From the NCBI RefSeq assembly GCF_004364125.1, contig NZ_SNZV01000006.1, positions 1 to 64,000 on the forward strand: DNA of 64,000 nucleotides, read 5' to 3'. The translations under genes and the position numbers were made by a program. The notes beneath the pieces were generated by a model that did no database searches, was not told the origin of the DNA, and saw only the letters and a program-made list of their open reading frames with translations. Numbering within the stretch: position 1 is the stretch's first letter; the number at the start of each line of letters is the position of its first letter. Source of the stretch: Sphingobacterium paludis. GTDB taxonomy: Bacteria > Bacteroidota > Bacteroidia > Sphingobacteriales > Sphingobacteriaceae. Positions 51,654 to 61,057 of the stretch are shown here, piece after piece.

Positions 51654-54600
51654 CTATCCATTTAAGCTATCGACTTTATTTTTTCGTCCTATTTTCTCCT
51701 GCAGATACTGGAAAAACATAAAGAGTAACGGAATAACAAACACCCCCAGCACAACGCCCGTGAGCATGCCCATCGCAGCCCCCGTGCTGATCGACTTGTT
51801 TCCGGAGGCAGCGCCACCTGTTGCTAACATCAACGGAATCATGCCGGCGATAAAAGCTAGGGAAGTCATAATGATGGGTCTCAAACGCGCCTTCGCCCCT
51901 TCCAGAGCAGCATCCCTAATCGATAAACCTGCTCGACGTCGCTGCGCGGCAAACTCAATGATCAAGATGGCATTCTTCGCCAACAAACCGATCAACATAA
52001 TTAAACCTACCTGCACGTAGATATTATTATCCAAACCGATGGCCTTGATCCCCAAAAATGCGCCGATAACACCCGTGGGAATGGATAATAAGACCGCTAG
52101 CGGTAATAAGTAGCTCTCGTACTGCGCAGACAAGAGGAAGTAAACAAAAAGCAAACTAAGTGTCAATATAAAAACCGTTTGGTTGCCCGAGGATTTTTCT
52201 TCCAAACTCAAACCCGTCCATTCATAACTGTAATCACTCGGTAATTTGCTCAATACATTTTGCTCTAAACCATCCATGATCGCTCCATTACTTGTACCGG
52301 GATTAGCCACCACGTTGATCGTTAGTGAATTGTAGAGATTATACCGACTGACAGATTCGGGCCCGTATACCTTACGTAGCGTGACGAGCGACTTAACCGG
52401 TACCATCTGTGCCTGATCATTGCGCACAAAAATCTCGTTGAATGCCTCTTGATCCATTCGGAAAACACCATCTGCCTTGACATTGATGCGATAAAACTTA
52501 CCAAAGCGTGAAAAATTCAACGACTGGTCGCCCGAAAAATAGGTTTGGATCGCACCGAGCATGGAGCTCACATCAACGCCCATTTGTGCGGCCTTATCTT
52601 CATCGACCTCCAGCTCCAGCTGCGGAAAATCTGCTCGAAACATGGTATATGCGTACTGCACACCCGGCATCTGCATAATCTGTCCGATGACATTATCGGC
52701 CATTGCTTTTAGCGAAGCAGGATCTTTCCCCATCCGATCCTGCAGTACCAACTCAGCACCTGACGTCACGCCGTAGCCATCTACTGGCGGCATCCGGAAA
52801 GCCATAGCCGTACCCTCTTTGATTGCACCAAACTTCTCCGAAATTATGCCGTTGATCACTTCGATATCGTTCACTTCGCCGCGCGCTTTTGGCTCTTTCA
52901 ATTTGACGAAGCCAAGGGCATAGGCCGGCCCGGCACTGTTGTTTAAGATATTGAATCCTGTAATCCCGGAGTTACTTTCGACGGCTTCCATATCTGTCAG
53001 CAAGCTATCGATTCGATTGGCAACGGCCGTGGTGCGATCCAAGGCCGTTCCAGGGGGCATACTTAAGCTGTACACAATAAAATTATCGTCTTCCATCGGC
53101 ACAAAGCTGCGGGAGGTGCTGTTCATCAGATAACCGGCAGCCAGAATCGTAATCAGAATCAATACCGTAGCAAGCCATTTTTTCGCTGCCAAAAAACGAA
53201 CGCCGCCAACATATCGGTTTGTCAGGTTTTCAAAACTGGCATTGAACGCCTTAAAAAAGCGCTTCCCAAATCCCTGACGCTTCGTATGTTCCTGTCTATC
53301 GTCGGCATGATCATTTTTAAGCAACAAGGCACACAACGCTGGTGTTAAGGTCAGAGCATTAACCGCGGAAATAATAATCGCGATCGCCAAGGTGTACGCA
53401 AACTGCTTGTAAAAAAGTCCGGAGGAGCCTGTCATAAATCCGATAGGGATAAACACAGCAGCCATCACCATGGTAATCGAAATAACAGCTCCTGTGATTT
53501 CGCTCATCGCTTGATGGGTAGCATCTCGACCAGACAGTTTACTGCCTTCCATCTTACTGTGTACGGCTTCGACGACGACAATAGCATCATCCACCACAAT
53601 ACCAATGGCCAACACCAGCGCGAAAAGCGTGAGGATATTGATGGTGAAACCGAAAACCAACAAAAAGAAAAACGTTCCCACGATAGCGACAGGCACAGCA
53701 ATAGCTGGAATAATGGTCGAACGGAAATCTTGAAGGAACAAGAAAACCACAATAAACACCAAAATAAACGCTTCGATCAAGGTTGATTTGACCTGTCCCG
53801 TAGCCTCATCAAGACGATCTTTGGTACTCATAACACTGCTGTATTGAATACCCGGAGGAAAAGTGCGTGACGCACGGAGAATCTCCTCGCGAACACCGAC
53901 TTCAATTGCATTCGCATTGGAACCGGATGTTTGCAAGATGGCTACCGTGACCGCGTTTTTTCCATTCATGGAATTATCGCCGCTGTAACTGATGGATCCA
54001 AATTCTACGCGGGCAACATCTTTCAGGCGTACGAGATCTGCCCCATTTCGCTTGACGACGATGTTTTCATATTCTTCCGGCAGATTTTTCTTCCCTTTAT
54101 AACGGATTACATATTCGAGCGCCGCTTTCGACTCTTCGCCCAGCTTTCCGGGTGCGGATTCTAAACTCTGGCTGGCGATGGCTGCCGTCACATCTTGCGG
54201 GATCAGGCTGTAATTGGCCATCCGTTCTGGGTTTAGCCAGACGCGCATGGAATAATCTTTCATACCGAAAACCTGCGCTTGCCCCACACCGGGTACACGC
54301 TTGATCTGCGGAATCAAGTTGATGTTCACGTAGTTTTGCAGAAATAGTTCGTCGTACTTCGCATTATCTTCGGTATACACATTGAAGATCATGATCATAC
54401 TATTCTGTTGCTTAGAAGTCGTCAAGCCCATACGCACTACCTCTTGCGGCAAGATCGGGGTCGCCTGCTGTACGCGGTTTTGCACATTGACCGCAGCCTG
54501 ATCCGGATCTACACCCTGTTTAAAAACAATACGCACCGAAAAAGTACCATCATTACTCGCCGTAGAAGTAATGTATTGCATATTTTCCACCCCGTTGATC

Positions 54601-54803
54601 TGCTCTTCCAAGGGTGTCACCACCGAGCGGATCACGGCTTCACTATTTCCGCCTGGATAGCTACCACTGACCATAACCGTTGGCGGCGCAATATCCGGGA
54701 AGCGGGTTATCGGAAGACTGATCATCCCGATAATACCCAATATGACGATCACAACGGAAATGACGGTCGCGAAAACCGGTCTATCTATAATTTTCTTTAA
54801 CAT
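51654..54803 (-). CDS. RND multidrug efflux permease, HAE1/AcrB-like
   Basis: The 1049-residue inner-membrane proton antiporter is the engine of a tripartite drug pump. It opens with MLKKIIDRPVFATVISVVIVILGIIGMISLPITRFPDIAPP, typical of hydrophobe-exporting RND proteins. The proton relay Asp pair is in the fourth membrane segment, ALVLAIGIVVDDAIVVVEAV, and the tenth segment contains GLLAKNAILIIEFA. Twelve membrane helices and two large periplasmic loops are evident. Gene order is adaptor, permease, channel, all on the minus strand within 34 bases or overlapping. It is intact. Confidence 0.97.
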   Translation of the reverse strand: MLKKIIDRPVFATVISVVIVILGIIGMISLPITRFPDIAPPTVMVSGSYPGGNSEAVIRSVVTPLEEQINGVENMQYITSTASNDGTFSVRIVFKQGVDPDQAAVNVQNRVQQATPILPQEVVRMGLTTSKQQNSMIMIFNVYTEDNAKYDELFLQNYVNINLIPQIKRVPGVGQAQVFGMKDYSMRVWLNPERMANYSLIPQDVTAAIASQSLESAPGKLGEESKAALEYVIRYKGKKNLPEEYENIVVKRNGADLVRLKDVARVEFGSISYSGDNSMNGKNAVTVAILQTSGSNANAIEVGVREEILRASRTFPPGIQYSSVMSTKDRLDEATGQVKSTLIEAFILVFIVVFLFLQDFRSTIIPAIAVPVAIVGTFFFLLVFGFTINILTLFALVLAIGIVVDDAIVVVEAVHSKMEGSKLSGRDATHQAMSEITGAVISITMVMAAVFIPIGFMTGSSGLFYKQFAYTLAIAIIISAVNALTLTPALCALLLKNDHADDRQEHTKRQGFGKRFFKAFNASFENLTNRYVGGVRFLAAKKWLATVLILITILAAGYLMNSTSRSFVPMEDDNFIVYSLSMPPGTALDRTTAVANRIDSLLTDMEAVESNSGITGFNILNNSAGPAYALGFVKLKEPKARGEVNDIEVINGIISEKFGAIKEGTAMAFRMPPVDGYGVTSGAELVLQDRMGKDPASLKAMADNVIGQIMQMPGVQYAYTMFRADFPQLELEVDEDKAAQMGVDVSSMLGAIQTYFSGDQSLNFSRFGKFYRINVKADGVFRMDQEAFNEIFVRNDQAQMVPVKSLVTLRKVYGPESVSRYNLYNSLTINVVANPGTSNGAIMDGLEQNVLSKLPSDYSYEWTGLSLEEKSSGNQTVFILTLSLLFVYFLLSAQYESYLLPLAVLLSIPTGVIGAFLGIKAIGLDNNIYVQVGLIMLIGLLAKNAILIIEFAAQRRRAGLSIRDAALEGAKARLRPIIMTSLAFIAGMIPLMLATGGAASGNKSISTGAAMGMLTGVVLGVFVIPLLFMFFQYLQEKIGRKNKVDSLNG

Positions 54804-54837
54804 CTCTTATCTTTTTATCACCTCGCCAAGCTGGCTG

Positions 54838-55974
54838 CTATTTCGCTGCTACTTTTTCTCCACCGGTAGGCTTCACATCCATTCCCTCTGCCAGAACGTC
54901 AATCCGATTTAAGGCGACCTTTTCACCAGCTTGCAATCCAGATTTGAGGATATAGGTATTACCGGTATGCCCGGCAATTTCAATGGGCTTCATGGCCACC
55001 TTATTGCGATCCGCCAAGGCAAAGACAAAATATTTATTCTGTATATCTTTGACGCTGGCCATCGGAATCGTCAATACCTGTTTTAGGTTTTTGCGGATGA
55101 CAATCTTGCCTGATCCGCCTGAGCGTAAAATCCTGTCAGGATTGGCAAAAACAGCTTTAAGGGGCACACTTCCCGTAGCCCGATCCACATTGCCACTGGC
55201 TGATTCAATACGCCCTTTTTGTTCGTAAACCGCGCCTGTAGCCATAATGAGCTCGACCGTATTCATGCCTTCATCTTGCTTTTGATCTTGCATGAATGCA
55301 ATGTAATCGGCCTCGCTCAGCGAGAAGTAAACGTATACCTGATTAATTTCGGAAAGCGATGTCAGCGGCGTCATATCCGTCGGGGTGATGAGGTTTCCCA
55401 CGCGATTCGGAATACGACCGATGTAACCGCTAACGGGTGCTTTAATCAATGTGAAGCCTGCATTGATGCGGGAAGAGCCTAGGCCCGCTTTTGCCTGCGC
55501 AACCTGCGCCTTAGCTGCAGCATAACTGGCTTCCGCCGTTTGCAACTGCAGTTCGGTGACGACCTTGCCGGTGACTAATGGTTTTATCTTTTGCAGTTCA
55601 ATACGGGCGCTTTCTTCCGCGGCCTCTGCGGCCTGCACGAGAGCTTGACTGTTTTCAACCTGCTCATAATAAACATCATCTTTGATCTTGAACAGGGTTT
55701 GTCCTTGTTGAACGTAGTCGCCCTCTTTCACATAGATCTTTTCCAGATAGCCCGACACCTGCGCTTTCACATCGACGTTTACCATGCCTTCAATCGTTCC
55801 TGGATATCGTTTTTCTACGGCCGCATCCGCCGGATGCACGTCCATAAAATCAACATCTACTGCTGGCGCCTCAAAGCTTTCTTGTTGATTGCCCGCACAA
55901 GAAAATAATAATAATGAGGCAATCAGCATAGATGCTGTTAAGCCCTTCCCTATGAATAAAAATCGCTTTGTCAT
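54838..55974 (-). CDS. RND efflux periplasmic adaptor (MFP)
   Basis: The adaptor bridges the permease and outer-membrane channel. The 378-residue protein is a lipoprotein, lipobox LLFSCAG (Cys26). Order of domains: beta-barrel start VDFMDVHPADAAVEKRYPGTIEG, lipoyl half KAQVSGYLEKIYVKEGDYVQQGQTLFKIKDDVYYE, alpha-helical hairpin (about 95-155), lipoyl return INAGFTLIKAPVSGYIGRIPNRVGNLI, then the barrel and membrane-proximal domain. The frame is open a further 39 codons upstream without family features; the ATG giving MTKRFLFIGKG is chosen. First gene of the operon. Confidence 0.95.
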   Translation of the reverse strand: MTKRFLFIGKGLTASMLIASLLLFSCAGNQQESFEAPAVDVDFMDVHPADAAVEKRYPGTIEGMVNVDVKAQVSGYLEKIYVKEGDYVQQGQTLFKIKDDVYYEQVENSQALVQAAEAAEESARIELQKIKPLVTGKVVTELQLQTAEASYAAAKAQVAQAKAGLGSSRINAGFTLIKAPVSGYIGRIPNRVGNLITPTDMTPLTSLSEINQVYVYFSLSEADYIAFMQDQKQDEGMNTVELIMATGAVYEQKGRIESASGNVDRATGSVPLKAVFANPDRILRSGGSGKIVIRKNLKQVLTIPMASVKDIQNKYFVFALADRNKVAMKPIEIAGHTGNTYILKSGLQAGEKVALNRIDVLAEGMDVKPTGGEKVAAK

Positions 55975-56248
55975 GTCTACCGAATTAATTTTGTCGACAC
56001 AAAGCAACGAAAACGAAGAAATGGAAAGTTGAATAATCTGACCGAACCGTTGTTTTTGGGAGCCGAATCGAAGCGTGTTGTCGGCTGGCATGCATCGAGC
56101 GAAAAAAGAGGGGAGCCGCCTATCTAAGCGCTTATAAATAGAACGATTGTGTGATTAGAAGCGGCTTAAAGCAGTATGATCTTTTTGGAGCGATAGAAAT
56201 AGCAGCTTCCTTTCGCGTCACATTGCTCTTGTATACACGCGCCGCTGC

Positions 56249-56578
56249 TTAGTGGACTGCGGTTTTGGAAAAGGCATTAATCACGACGACACCAGCAATG
56301 ATTAAGAGCATACCTAAAATGGCGGGAAAATCTAAACTTTGCTTGAAAACCACGACAGATACGGCAGCCGTCAGCACAATGCCCAAACCTGCCCAAATCG
56401 CATAGGCTACACCAAGCGGGATCGTTTTTAGTGCCTGCGATAGAAAGAAGAAACAGCTGATATACGCTGCAGCCATTATAAGGGTTGGTATGGGTTTAGA
56501 GAAACCTTTTGAGGCCTGTAAGAAACTCGAGCCGGTTACTTCGAGAACGATGGCTAATGCCAAATAGATATACTTCAT
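56249..56578 (-). CDS. SMR-family small multidrug transporter
   Basis: This 109-residue four-helix protein is a small multidrug resistance transporter (EmrE/Gdx type) that works as a dimer and exchanges protons for cationic drugs or guanidinium-like compounds. The key Glu13 is in IYLALAIVLEVTGSSFLQAS, and IPLGVAYAIWAGLGIVLTAAVSVVVFK is the signature second and third helix. An upstream ATG would add eight residues of no similarity. It starts 8 bases after the LytTR regulator stop, so it belongs to that operon. A Gdx (guanidinium) versus Qac-type drug role cannot be told. Confidence 0.94.
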   Translation of the reverse strand: MKYIYLALAIVLEVTGSSFLQASKGFSKPIPTLIMAAAYISCFFFLSQALKTIPLGVAYAIWAGLGIVLTAAVSVVVFKQSLDFPAILGMLLIIAGVVVINAFSKTAVH

Positions 56579-56586
56579 GAAAAAAA

Positions 56587-57345
56587 TTAAAAGTCTAGCC
56601 AATTCTTTAGCAGCATCGCCTTATCACGACTAACAACGATCTCCACATCTGGGTTCTTCTTGATAGCTAACTTCAGCTTGCCGTTGAAATAGTTGTGCAC
56701 ACGCACTATGGCATCGATATGTACGATAAATTGACGATTAGCCCGAAAAAACAGTTTTGGATCAAGCTGCTGCTCCAGCTCCTCCATAGTCTGCGGAATC
56801 ACCTGCTCCTGCCCATCAAGCAATTTGGCATGCGTAATCTTTAGTTCCGAATAGAAAAACACTACATCTTCCAGCATAACCGTTTTATAGCCATCTCGAA
56901 AAGGCAACAAGAAACGCTTTCGATATTCTTTCGGCTTGAATAGTTCCATAACACTACCGAGTGATACGTTTTGCATGACGGAGAACTGGTTTTGTTCAAC
57001 CTTTGTCAATGCGGCTTTGAGTTCATCGGATTCTATAGGTTTTAGTAAATAGTCAATGCCATTGTGCTTAAAAGCACGTAGAGCATACTCATCATACGCC
57101 GTCGTAAAGATGACAGGCGCAGCGATATTTACTTTTTCAAATATCTCGAAACTTAGCCCGTCTGAAAGACGCACATCCATCAGCACGACATCGGGATGTG
57201 GATGTGCGGAAAACCATTTCACACTTTCTGCAATGCAATCCAACACGGCGACAACCTCGGCGTTGGGATAAAGCAGCTTTAACAAGCGCTTAAGGCGATC
57301 TGCATTAGGCTTTTCATCTTCGATAATTACAATGTTCGCTATCAT
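56587..57345 (-). CDS. LytTR-family response regulator
   Basis: This 252-residue regulator pairs with the adjacent sensor kinase. The receiver domain (1-118) has an intact acidic pocket (IIEDEKP), phospho-acceptor Asp57 in VVLMDVRLSDG, switch Thr in FTTAYDEYAL and Lys in LLKPIE. The LytTR DNA-binding domain follows (about 140-250) with YKTVMLEDVVFFYSE and FFRANRQFIVHIDAIV. The start overlaps the kinase stop by 4 bases, and the SMR gene begins 8 bases downstream, so the three form one operon. It contrasts with the LytTR gene at 17494 that has Glu in place of Asp. Confidence 0.96.
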   Translation of the reverse strand: MIANIVIIEDEKPNADRLKRLLKLLYPNAEVVAVLDCIAESVKWFSAHPHPDVVLMDVRLSDGLSFEIFEKVNIAAPVIFTTAYDEYALRAFKHNGIDYLLKPIESDELKAALTKVEQNQFSVMQNVSLGSVMELFKPKEYRKRFLLPFRDGYKTVMLEDVVFFYSELKITHAKLLDGQEQVIPQTMEELEQQLDPKLFFRANRQFIVHIDAIVRVHNYFNGKLKLAIKKNPDVEIVVSRDKAMLLKNWLDF

Positions 57346-58430
57346 CGTTGTAGGAGAGGAATAATAACTTTAAACAAACTGTCTTCTTGCAGGACCTGTA
57401 AATCACGCACAGATAACAAGTTAAACCGCTGTTTGATATTTTCGATACCAATACCAGATGAATCCGATCGTTTCTTGATCGGGAGACGCGTGTTCTCGAC
57501 TACTAAGGTATCTGGATTAGTGGTGTAGATGCGTACCAGAAGCGGATCTTTTTTGTTGGTTTTGTTGTGCTTCAACGCATTTTCAACAAGCAGTTGCAGG
57601 GTGAGCGGCGGCGTATACAGAGAAAGGGATTGCGGATCTACATCGATGTCAAACTGTACACCTTCGCCAAATCTATTTTCGATAAGAAAGATGTATGAGT
57701 TTAGGAAACGCAGCTCGTCCTCCAACGGAATGACATCGCGCTTCGAATTGACAAGCATATACCGGTATATCTTCGAAAAGTTTTCCGCATATTCATAACC
57801 AAGCTGTTGGTCCTCCAAAATGAGCTCAGCAAGCACGCTGAGATTATTAAACACAAAATGTGGGTCGATCTGCAGCCTTAAAGATTGAAGCTCAGCTTGG
57901 GTAGCTAGCTGGTTTAATTCCGAAGCGCGTACGGCGGCATTTTTCCAGTTTTGAATCAGATAATTCCCGGTATTAACCGCCATGATCATAAAAGCAATCA
58001 TCACGCTTACGACCATCCACTGCAACATACCGCGGGTTTCCTCTATCGATACATCACGCCAAATACCCCAACAAGCAGTATCCATGAAAAGTAGAACAAT
58101 AAAGTCTGCTATAAAATTTATCAGCAACACGCTGAAAAATATAAGTAACGACTCAAATAAAAATCGCCTTGCCGGACTGTCCGTCCAGGGAATACGCTTG
58201 TTTAGCCGCGCGCTGATAAAAATACTGGTTTCGGAGTAAGCGAAGCACAGGGTAAACGAAAACAATATATCAGCAATAGTGGAGCGTCGCGTAAAATAAC
58301 CGTCCCAGTAAGAAGAAAACGGGTCAATGATGTAAGTAACAAGGTAAAGCAATACTAACGCGGAGAACACAAGTAAAATGCGCTTTCGGCTATTGCTTAA
58401 AAAACTATCCCTCATACTATTTAATCCCAT
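57342..58430 (-). CDS. LytS-type sensor histidine kinase
   Basis: This 362-residue kinase has four membrane helices in its N-terminal half (about 17-36, 52-70, 90-118 and 137-158), with no large periplasmic domain. The cytoplasmic part has the LytS-family H-box LQIDPHFVFNNLSVLAELI with His191, and an ATPase half with LLVENALKHN (N-box) and SSGIGIENIKQRF (G-box). It phosphorylates the LytTR regulator encoded in the same operon. A second ATG five codons on (58415) is a possible start. The likely stimulus would be in the membrane, e.g. a drug or membrane stress, but this is inference. Confidence 0.95.
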   Translation of the reverse strand: MGLNSMRDSFLSNSRKRILLVFSALVLLYLVTYIIDPFSSYWDGYFTRRSTIADILFSFTLCFAYSETSIFISARLNKRIPWTDSPARRFLFESLLIFFSVLLINFIADFIVLLFMDTACWGIWRDVSIEETRGMLQWMVVSVMIAFMIMAVNTGNYLIQNWKNAAVRASELNQLATQAELQSLRLQIDPHFVFNNLSVLAELILEDQQLGYEYAENFSKIYRYMLVNSKRDVIPLEDELRFLNSYIFLIENRFGEGVQFDIDVDPQSLSLYTPPLTLQLLVENALKHNKTNKKDPLLVRIYTTNPDTLVVENTRLPIKKRSDSSGIGIENIKQRFNLLSVRDLQVLQEDSLFKVIIPLLQR

Positions 58431-58465
58431 ATGCTATCATCATCTTGCTTATGTATTATACCGTA

Positions 58466-58473
58466 CAAAGGTA
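58466..58473 (-). promoter_or_regulatory. candidate -7 box for kinase-regulator-SMR operon
   Basis: On the minus strand TACCTTTG matches TAnnTTTG exactly, about 36 bases before the kinase ATG, inside a GTAC-AAAG-GTAC palindrome. No -33 TTG is at the expected distance. Confidence 0.5.
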
Positions 58474-58687
58474 CGCGAAGGTTGGATTTTTCACATTATT
58501 TTCCGTCCTAACTGTATTTTTCTTTAGCTGAATTGTAAAAACCACCTCCTGAACCTATTGCCTTAGCGTTGTATGGCATACACCTAGACGGTAGGCCCGT
58601 CTAAGGTGATCGACCGCTCCCAGAGGATCAATTTATCAAAAAATGGAAAAGATCTAATTTTCTTTTATAGATCTTGGCAATGCCGGC

Positions 58688-58748
58688 GCATCGCAACGAC
58701 CGTCGTTTGCCGTATAGCGAGCATCGGCAAACGCCGTCACCGCGATGC
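58688..58748. repeat. nested inverted repeat
   Basis: GCATCGC (58688-58694) pairs with GCGATGC (58742-58748), and inside it TTTGCCG (58706-58712) pairs with CGGCAAA (58725-58731), giving a two-stem structure of about 61 bases in otherwise empty DNA. It could be a REP-like element or a small structured RNA. No nearby gene needs it as a terminator except the downstream end of the aldo/keto reductase. Confidence 0.55.
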
Positions 58749-58793
58749 GGCACGAATACGTGATCTGCATGGAACGCTATGGGATCCAAAACG

Positions 58794-59777
58794 CTAGACG
58801 TTTTTCAAAGCTTCGCCAATCGTTTGCAACTCGGCGGCAGATAAATCGATCTGCATCGCTTTGGCATTGGCAACGGCTTGCTCACTGTTTCGCGCACCGG
58901 CCAAAACAACCGTAATGCCTGGTTGTAGTGTTGTCCAACGTAACACAATTTGCGCTAAGCTTGCGCTTTTATCGGTAGCCAGCGGATGGAGTGAATCCAG
59001 AAAGCCCGACACATCTTTTCCGTCGAATTTTTTGAAATATTGCTGTCTATGATCACCTTCGTTGAGTGATGTTTCGCCTCGGTACTTACCCGTAAGCAAC
59101 CCACGCTCCATAGGACTATAAGCAATAATGCCCAAATCGTTTTCCAATGCATAGGGCACCAACTCCTGCTCAATAGCACGATTGAGCATACTGTAAGGCA
59201 CTTGATTACTCGAAATATTCAGGGTATGCTTTGCTTCTTTCACTTGGTCAACAGTATAATTACACACCCCCGCAGCGCGAATTTTACCTTGCTGCAGTAG
59301 CATGTCCATTGCCTCCATCGTTTCGCTGATCGGCGTAGTGGTATCTGGCCAGTGGAGCTGCAACAGATCGATGTAGTCTGTCCCCAAACGTTTCAAGCTG
59401 TCTTCCACCTCTTTGATCACGCTGTCTTTTGCGGCATATCGGTACACATCAATCTCCTTTCCACTGTTGTCTTTGGTATGCATAGCAAAGTCACCCTTTG
59501 GCGATGCAAGATCCCATCGCATGCCGAACTTGGTTAACAACTGTACTTTTTCTCGGGGAATACCTTTTATCGCTTCACCCACAATCTCTTCACTGGTTCC
59601 CTGCCCGTATATAGGCGCCGTATCAATCGATGTTACGCCCTCGTCGAAAGAGGCACGAATAGCCTGCACCGCATCATTTCTGTCTGTACTGCCCCACATC
59701 CAGCCGCCAGCCGCCCAGGCACCAAAAGTTATTGCTGATAGTTGTAAATCGCTATTACCTAATTTCCTGTATTCCAT
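58794..59777 (-). CDS. aldo/keto reductase
   Basis: A 327-residue NAD(P)H-dependent aldehyde reductase of the AKR superfamily. The catalytic tetrad is visible as SIDTAPIYGQGTSEE (Asp, Tyr), LLTKFGM (Lys) and LLQLHWPD (His). The cofactor-binding end reads PGITVVLAGARNSEQAV. It is of the type often annotated as voltage-gated channel beta-subunit-like or IolS-like; the exact substrate is unknown. It stands alone, with no promoter box found. Motifs are complete, so it is expected to be active. Confidence 0.92.
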   Translation of the reverse strand: MEYRKLGNSDLQLSAITFGAWAAGGWMWGSTDRNDAVQAIRASFDEGVTSIDTAPIYGQGTSEEIVGEAIKGIPREKVQLLTKFGMRWDLASPKGDFAMHTKDNSGKEIDVYRYAAKDSVIKEVEDSLKRLGTDYIDLLQLHWPDTTTPISETMEAMDMLLQQGKIRAAGVCNYTVDQVKEAKHTLNISSNQVPYSMLNRAIEQELVPYALENDLGIIAYSPMERGLLTGKYRGETSLNEGDHRQQYFKKFDGKDVSGFLDSLHPLATDKSASLAQIVLRWTTLQPGITVVLAGARNSEQAVANAKAMQIDLSAAELQTIGEALKNV

Positions 59778-60009
59778 CGTGTCGTTATTTCGTTATTTTA
59801 CCTGTATTAAAAGCACAAAAGTTTAAGCAATTTTCATTCCCATTTGCGCGGGGAGTATAGAGCACTTATGCTGAGATGAAGCAAACCCGTGATGGAGCAA
59901 CGGCTTTCCTATTTAAGAAACAATGTATATCTTGCCAAGCGAAATATCGATATCGCAAAGTAAGCGTGGATGACCTACCGATTCCACTAGCAAACTGTAG
60001 CAACTACGT

Positions 60010-60483
60010 ATGAACGAAGCCCCACTTATCCGCCCCTACCATCCGCATGACAAGGTTGCTTTGCTCGACCTGCTCACGTTACTAGTCCCCACCTACTTTG
60101 CCGAAGAGGAGATAGCTGATTTCAAAGACTATCTGGATCAGAAGATCGAACTATACTTTGTTGCCGAGCGGCAGGGCAAAATTTTGGCTGCCGGAGGCAT
60201 CAATTTTGAAAGCGATAAAGGCCTTGGTAAATTAAGCTGGGATTTTGTGCACCCTGATGAGCAGGGCAAGGGGGTAGGTAAAAAACTCCTCACCTACCGC
60301 ATCGATCTTTTAAAGGGAATGTCCGACATGCGTTCGATCAGCGTGCGAACCTCGCAATTGGCTTATCTTTTTTACCAAAAACACGGTTTCGAACTTGTGG
60401 AGATCCAAAAAGACTATTGGGCTCCGGGATTGGACTTGTATGCGATGGTTTATCGAGAGGTTTTCGATAAAACTGCTAAATAA
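60010..60483 (+). CDS. GNAT-family N-acetyltransferase
   Basis: A 157-residue acetyl-CoA-dependent transferase. The acetyl-CoA pyrophosphate loop is seen as VHPDEQGKGVGKKLL in motif A (about 78-95), with the preceding strand LGKLSWDF, and the C-terminal YLFYQKHGFELVEIQKDYWAP of motif B. The acceptor is unknown. It is 66 bases upstream of a second GNAT gene, on the same strand, but the second has its own promoter box. Confidence 0.88.
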   Translation: MNEAPLIRPYHPHDKVALLDLLTLLVPTYFAEEEIADFKDYLDQKIELYFVAERQGKILAAGGINFESDKGLGKLSWDFVHPDEQGKGVGKKLLTYRIDLLKGMSDMRSISVRTSQLAYLFYQKHGFELVEIQKDYWAPGLDLYAMVYREVFDKTAK

Positions 60484-60522
60484 TCGTTGCATTACAGCGA
60501 TGCATTTTAAGCAACTGATACA

Positions 60523-60530
60523 TATCTTTG
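60523..60530 (+). promoter_or_regulatory. candidate -7 box for second GNAT gene
   Basis: TATCTTTG matches TAnnTTTG exactly, 19 bases upstream of the ATG at 60550. Confidence 0.5.
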
Positions 60531-60549
60531 CAGCAACAAAACAGTTGAC

Positions 60550-61056
60550 ATGGAAGCATTAGTTTACCGGGATGCCTTGCATTCGGATTTGGAACAGATC
60601 GTAGCAATTTACAATAGCACGATAGCATCCCGATTGGTAACGGCAGACACCGAAGAAGTAAGTCGCGAAAGCCGCATCGCTTGGTTCGAAGAGCACAACG
60701 CAGACCGACGACCACTTTGGATGGTGGAAAATCAGGCGGGAGAAACCATCGGATGGGTAAGCTTTCAATCATTTTACGGCCGCCCTGCCTATAATGGTAC
60801 GGTAGAAATTAGCATCTACCTGTCCCCTGAAAAACGTGGATCGGGCTATGGTAAGAAGATTTTGCAGGATGCTATAGAACGTGCTCCTAACCTGGGCATC
60901 AAGACGTTGCTCGCATTTATTTTTGCGCACAACATACCCAGCTTGCACTTATTTTATAAGCTTGGATTTACCGATTGGGGGGATTTCCCACGCATCGCGG
61001 AAATGGATGGACAGGAATATGGATTAAAGATCTTAGGAAAACGCTTGGCACCCTAA
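60550..61056 (+). CDS. phosphinothricin acetyltransferase-like GNAT protein
   Basis: A 168-residue GNAT enzyme resembling the phosphinothricin (bialaphos) acetyltransferase/YncA group. It opens YRDALHSDLEQIVAIYNSTI, with SRESRIAWFEEHNADRRPLWM, GWVSFQSFYGRPAYNGTVEISIYLSPEKRGSGYGKKIL (acetyl-CoA loop) and NIPSLHLFYKLGF. Such enzymes acetylate the amino group of L-amino acid analogues such as methionine sulfoximine or phosphinothricin. Selectivity cannot be read from the sequence. The stop is one base away from the convergent egtB stop. Confidence 0.9.
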   Translation: MEALVYRDALHSDLEQIVAIYNSTIASRLVTADTEEVSRESRIAWFEEHNADRRPLWMVENQAGETIGWVSFQSFYGRPAYNGTVEISIYLSPEKRGSGYGKKILQDAIERAPNLGIKTLLAFIFAHNIPSLHLFYKLGFTDWGDFPRIAEMDGQEYGLKILGKRLAP

Positions 61057-61057
61057 A

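Larger units (their letters stand above)
58431..58793. other. 363-base intergenic region with inverted repeats
   Basis: Between the kinase operon and an aldo/keto reductase gene nothing coding is seen. An 8-bp palindrome AAGATCTA/TAGATCTT (near 58649-58675) lies beside the nested repeat described separately at 58688-58748. The kinase promoter box is at 58466. Confidence 0.6.
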
